From Picosynechococcus sp. PCC 7002 (GTDB lineage Bacteria > Cyanobacteriota > Cyanobacteriia > Cyanobacteriales > MRBY01), in NCBI RefSeq assembly GCF_963860125.1, contig NZ_CAWLFA010000001.1, forward strand, positions 1,054,001-1,118,000: DNA of 64,000 bases, in the 5' to 3' direction. Positions within the stretch are counted from its first letter, which is position 1; each line of letters begins with the position of its first letter. The notes beneath the pieces are model-generated. The model was not told the DNA's origin, ran no database searches, and worked only from the letters and a program-made list of their open reading frames with translations. Below, piece after piece: positions 60,272 to 64,000 of the stretch. The position numbers and the translations under genes are program-made.

Positions 60272-61180
60272 TTAGTTTTTACGGTTAACGATGTATTCCG
60301 CCAGGGCTTTGAGGGGATTGGCCTTTTCACCATAGGGTTCGAGGGAGGCGATCGCCTCTGCCACCAGCTTCTGGGCCTCAGCCTGGGATTTTTCAATACC
60401 CCATAGGCTCGGATAAGTCACTTTCTGGGCTTCGAGGTCTTTGCCTGCCGTTTTACCTAGTTCCTCCGCTGTGGCAGTGATATCGAGAATATCATCGACA
60501 ATCTGGAAAGCCAGACCAATATTTTGGGCATAACGGGAGAGTAATTGCACCTCTTCCGGTTTCGCCCCGGCCAAAATTGCCCCCGCCGTGACGCAAACTT
60601 CCAGCAATGCCCCTGTTTTATGGGTATGGATAAAATTCAGGGTTTCTACGGCAACATCGGTTTTCCCTTCCGATTCGAGATCCACCACTTGGCCACCGAC
60701 GAGGCCTTCGGCCCCCACCGCTTGGCCGAGGCGTACGATCACTTGCAACAGACGTTCCGCCGGAACATCCGGGGTGCGGGCCACATACTCAAAGGCATAG
60801 GAGAGCAGGGCATCCCCCGCCAAAATGGCAATATCTTCCCCATAAACTTTATGGTTCGTGGGTTTGCCCCGACGGAGATCGTCATTGTCCATGGCGGGCA
60901 GATCATCATGGATTAAAGACATGGTGTGGATCATCTCCAGGGCACAGGCCGTATTCATCGCCATGGCGGCGGTGCCCCCCAACATTTCACAGGCGGCAAG
61001 ACAAAGAATCGGGCGTAGCCGTTTTCCCCCAGCCAGGAGGGAATAGCGCATGGCTTCGTAGATGGTGACAGGCTCAGTGATAACTAAGGATTGGTCAAGG
61101 GCGGTTTCGACGATGGTCTTTTGTTCTTGGAGATATTGCGCGAGGGAAAAGCCCTGGGTGTGAGCGTCTGCAACTACCAT
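60272..61180 (-). CDS. crtE: Geranylgeranyl diphosphate synthase
   Basis: 302-residue prenyltransferase that builds GGPP (C20) for chlorophyll phytyl, carotenoids and quinones. First Asp-rich motif DDLPAMDND (about residue 93), second [20 protein letters not shown] (about residue 238); the small residues before the first motif fit a C20 product. ATG 61180. Also active as FPP synthase in some cyanobacteria. Confidence 0.95.
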
Positions 61181-61411
61181 AGCTACGTTTGGAAAACTGT
61201 TGATTTTTTCAAGAATATTCTACAGGGCTTTGGGGGCAAGTCTGGGGGAATCATCCTGGGTTGCTTGCAGAGGGGTGCTAATTCTGGCCTCTAAATGTGA
61301 AGTTGTTTTGCTCTGTGTGGTTCATTACACTCGCCGGGAACGTTTGGGTTTAAAACAGGAAGGGTAATTGATCTGTTGAGATAAGTCCTGATCAACCCAG
61401 GCCCAGTTTCC

Positions 61412-63145
61412 ATGCAACCAAAAATTATTGTCTGTGGTTTAGGACGAACGGGATATAAGATTTTTCGTCTACTGCAAAATCAAGGGGCTGAGGTGATCGG
61501 CATTAGCGATCGCCCCAGTCGCCAGCGGGCAGCAGGCATTATTGTGGGGGATCCCCGCCAGGGACAACTCCTCGTGCGAGCGGGAATTCACACAGCCCAA
61601 ACCCTCGTCCTTGCCAGTAATGATGATGCCCTCAATCTCGCGGTGCTGACCCAAGCGCGGGTGCTGAATCCAAAAATTCGCATTGTTAATCGTATTTATA
61701 ATCAAGCCCTGGGCGATCGCCTCGATCAAACTCTGCCGGATCATGTGACCATGAGTGTTTCGGCCCTGGCCGCCCCCATTTTTGCCTTTGCCGCCCTGGG
61801 CAATAAAGCCATCGGCCAACTGCGTCTCTACGAAAAAACCTGGCCCATTTACGAAGAAGTGATCACCACGGATCATCCCTGGTTGGGCCAACCTCTCAGT
61901 GGGCTTTGGGAAAACCCAGAGCGGATGTTTATCCACTACCTACCAGCCCAGGGGGAAATGGATTTGGTGTCGGCGGTGGTGGCCGACCAAACCCTCCAGG
62001 TGGGGGATCATTTAATCTTAGGGACGCCGCCCCAGGTCAAAAGTCAACGCTATTCTCTCTGGCAAAAATTTCGGAAGGCGATCGCCAATCTGCGGCAATA
62101 CCAACATCACGTGCGGCCGATGACCCTGGTGACGGTGGCGTTGTTGGTGACCATCTGCATTGCCACCTTTACCTATGTTTGTGTGAATTTTAATTTGTCC
62201 CTGGTGGATGCCCTCTATTTTTCAGTGGGGATGATCACTGGGGCCGGGGGAAAAGAAGAAGTCGCGGAACTCGCCCCCGATTGGGTCAAGGTTTTCACGG
62301 CGGTGATGATGGTGGTCGGCGCCGGAGTTGTGGGGATCTGCTATGCGTTGATCAATGATTTCATTTTGGGAAGTCGAATTCGTCAGTTTTGGGATGCGAC
62401 AAAAATTCCCCACCAAAACCATTACGTAATTTGTGGCTTGGGAGGGATGGGTATGGCGATCGCCCGCCAACTGCACCACCAGGGCTATGACGTTGTTGTT
62501 CTTGAAACCGACCACAACAACCGCTTTTTACGCACCGCCAGAACCTTGGGGATTCCGGTCATTCTTGCCGATGCCAGTGTGACCAGCAGTTTACGGGATG
62601 CACGGATTGCCAAAGCAACGGCCCTCATTGCCGCCACCAGCCAAGACATGACCAACGTCGAAATTGCCCTGAGTGCCAAGGCGATCGCCCCCAAGGTCAA
62701 TGTGATCGTCCGGATTCAGGATACCAATTTCGCCCAGTCGGCCCAGGAAGTCTTTTCCTTTGATCTGGTGCTTTCCCCGACGGAGTTGGCGACCCATTCT
62801 TTTGCTGCCGCCGCCCTAGGGGGACGTATCCTTGGCAACGGCATGACCGATGATTTGTTGTGGATTGCCCTTGCGACTCTAATTACCCCAAACCATCCTT
62901 TCTGTGGACAGCGAGTCCAGGACGCAGCGATCGCCCAAAATTTTGTGCCCCTCTACCTCGAATCCCAGGGAGAAGCGATTCACGGTTGGCCCCTCCTGCA
63001 ACGGCAACTGCAGCCCCAGGATGTGCTCTACATCACCATCGCTGCCAATGGCCTCCAAAAACTGTGGCGCAAGGAACCTAGCAATTCAGAAGTGGCCTTT
63101 AACCCCTTCCCGTCAGTCCAAGGAAGCGAAGCCTTTGTGCCCTAG
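61412..63145 (+). CDS. Two-RCK membrane protein with an altered channel pore
   Basis: 577 residues. RCK domain 1 (about 1-215) begins IIVCGLGRTGYKIFRLLQ (GLGRTG 9-14). A membrane part (about 236-320) has two spans around YFSVGMITGAGGKEEVAELAP (about 268-288), which sits where a K+ channel filter (TVGYGD) would be but lacks it. RCK domain 2 (about 335-560) has HYVICGLGGMGMAIARQL. It resembles a potassium-channel family member whose pore is altered or that does not conduct. ATG 61412; upstream is a 231-base divergent gap with crtE. Confidence 0.8.
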   Translation: MQPKIIVCGLGRTGYKIFRLLQNQGAEVIGISDRPSRQRAAGIIVGDPRQGQLLVRAGIHTAQTLVLASNDDALNLAVLTQARVLNPKIRIVNRIYNQALGDRLDQTLPDHVTMSVSALAAPIFAFAALGNKAIGQLRLYEKTWPIYEEVITTDHPWLGQPLSGLWENPERMFIHYLPAQGEMDLVSAVVADQTLQVGDHLILGTPPQVKSQRYSLWQKFRKAIANLRQYQHHVRPMTLVTVALLVTICIATFTYVCVNFNLSLVDALYFSVGMITGAGGKEEVAELAPDWVKVFTAVMMVVGAGVVGICYALINDFILGSRIRQFWDATKIPHQNHYVICGLGGMGMAIARQLHHQGYDVVVLETDHNNRFLRTARTLGIPVILADASVTSSLRDARIAKATALIAATSQDMTNVEIALSAKAIAPKVNVIVRIQDTNFAQSAQEVFSFDLVLSPTELATHSFAAAALGGRILGNGMTDDLLWIALATLITPNHPFCGQRVQDAAIAQNFVPLYLESQGEAIHGWPLLQRQLQPQDVLYITIAANGLQKLWRKEPSNSEVAFNPFPSVQGSEAFVP

Positions 63146-63233
63146 CAATCAATAAAGTTACATCTCAATCCAGGCGATCGCCAAACCAAAAGCTCTAAAA
63201 TCAGAAATGTTAAGTACATCATGACGCATAGCT

Positions 63234-64000
63234 TTGAATTTTTGGACGTTACTGTTGCCCCCCATCGCTGGCACTGTGATTGGGTATTTCACCAATGACA
63301 TTGCGATCAATATGCTGTTTCGTCCCTACAAGGCTATCTACATTGGCGATCGCCGTTTACCCTTCACCCCAGGTCTGATCCCCGCCAACCAAGACCGCCT
63401 CGCCCGTAACATTTCCCGGATTATTATGGGGTCGCTGCTCACCCCCGAAGAAATTCAAAAGCTCGCCCAAAAACTGCTCCAAACCGAACGTATCGAAGCT
63501 GCGATCCGGTGGCTGTTACAACTGGCCTTTGCACAAATCCAGGGCGAACAAGAACAAAAAACCGCTGGGATTTTGGCAGCAATTCTGCGAGATCTCGCCA
63601 GCGAATCTTTGCCCCGCCTGATTAAAGTCTGGTCTCGGGAAGATACCTTTTTAGAGGCCCAGGTTTACCAAATTTTCGATCAACTGCTGCTGGATTTTAA
63701 GCTCACAGAAGCCCAAGCCCGCCAGCTCACCGATTGGCTGTTGCGTACTGTTTTGACCCCCGATATTCTCCGTCAAGCGACCATTGATTTTCTCACAGAT
63801 AAAAATATTGAAATTATCGACACCAGCCTCCGGGAAAAAACCAGCGGCACCTATTGGGTCGTTGCAAACCTATTTGGCGTTAAAAATAGCCTGACCCGCC
63901 TCCGGGCCTTCTGTTTAGAAGAACGAGAAATTGCCAATGCCCGCCTCCAAGAGTTAATCCTCACCCTCGAAATTCGCCTTAAATTGCGCCTCTGGCTCCA
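63234..64000 (+). CDS. DUF445/UPF0754 membrane protein (5' part, runs off window)
   Basis: Reads [27 protein letters not shown] and [20 protein letters not shown], the family's conserved start, and continues open to the window end (255 codons). The frame has a stop (TGA) at 63222, so the start must lie after it. TTG 63234 is the first candidate. The ATG at 63221 is in another frame and stops at 63297. Function unknown; membrane anchor at the N-terminus. Confidence 0.75.
   Translation, partial: MNFWTLLLPPIAGTVIGYFTNDIAINMLFRPYKAIYIGDRRLPFTPGLIPANQDRLARNISRIIMGSLLTPEEIQKLAQKLLQTERIEAAIRWLLQLAFAQIQGEQEQKTAGILAAILRDLASESLPRLIKVWSREDTFLEAQVYQIFDQLLLDFKLTEAQARQLTDWLLRTVLTPDILRQATIDFLTDKNIEIIDTSLREKTSGTYWVVANLFGVKNSLTRLRAFCLEEREIANARLQELILTLEIRLKLRLWL

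Noticed and set aside
1..64000. CRISPR arrays, IS elements, integrases and tRNA-linked islands
   Set aside because: I looked for regularly spaced repeats, transposase-like frames and integrase signatures and saw none. The single tRNA (Trp) has no adjacent foreign DNA.

Overview
This is a chromosomal window from a unicellular cyanobacterium, close to the marine/euryhaline Synechococcus (Picosynechococcus) PCC 7002 group. The evidence is chlorophyll biosynthesis (chlH), carotenoid precursor synthesis (crtE), cyanobacteria-only families (DUF3370, DUF3038, DUF4335, low-complexity-tail membrane protein, SLH-type iron-uptake porin), a cyanobacterial ribosomal super-cluster, and frequent HIP1 octamers (GCGATCGC). 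The strain-group assignment is from memory of gene order and was not searched.

Layout. 1-6.4 kb: chlH (cut by the window start), a small membrane protein, a DUF3370 protein and an LptF/LptG permease. 6.4-12 kb: acpP-fabF-tkt on the minus strand, and gatA divergent from it. 12-16.1 kb: rplS-tRNA-Trp-secE-nusG-rplK-rplA-rplJ-rplL, all minus, with an attenuator-like leader before rplJ. 16.3-18.5 kb: an SLH/OprB porin with a clear promoter and terminator. 18.9-36 kb: the S10-spc-alpha cluster on the minus strand, from rplC to prfA, interleaved with secY, adk, infA, rpoA and truA; rpsJ, rpsN and rpmD are not in it. 36.5-38.7 kb: pnp. 38.7-51 kb: the accessory zone. 51.4-64 kb: ordinary cyanobacterial genes (DUF3038/DUF4335 pair, cNMP-binding protein, GT39 glycosyltransferase, NYN nuclease, small peptide-GNAT-kinase operon, YgfZ, LCCL lipoprotein, PAP2-like protein, crtE, an RCK-domain protein and the start of a DUF445 membrane protein).

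The most interesting part is 38.2-51.0 kb. Two A/T-rich, HIP1-free inserts each sit between partial duplications of neighbouring core genes. (1) Between pnp and a K+ channel gene, one beta-barrel outer-membrane protein gene lies between a truncated 5' copy of the channel gene and a decayed pnp fragment that precedes the intact channel. (2) After putA, a two-gene McrB-like/LlaJI-McrC-like module (a candidate restriction or defence system, its ATPase gene broken by a -1 shift) is followed by a second copy of the last 51 putA codons. Those 51 codons differ from the intact copy at 19 positions, all synonymous. That pattern fits two orthologous alleles brought together, not an in-place duplication left to decay. 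Both loci look like single-crossover (Campbell-type) integrations of DNA from a related strain, each carrying accessory genes beside a piece of a core gene.

The remaining genes mostly form known functional sets: translation and transcription (ribosomal cluster, rpoA, nusG, prfA, infA, pnp, gatA), protein export (secE, secY), fatty-acid synthesis (acpP, fabF), carbon metabolism (tkt) and nitrogen/proline use (amt-like transporter with a sensor-like tail, putA).
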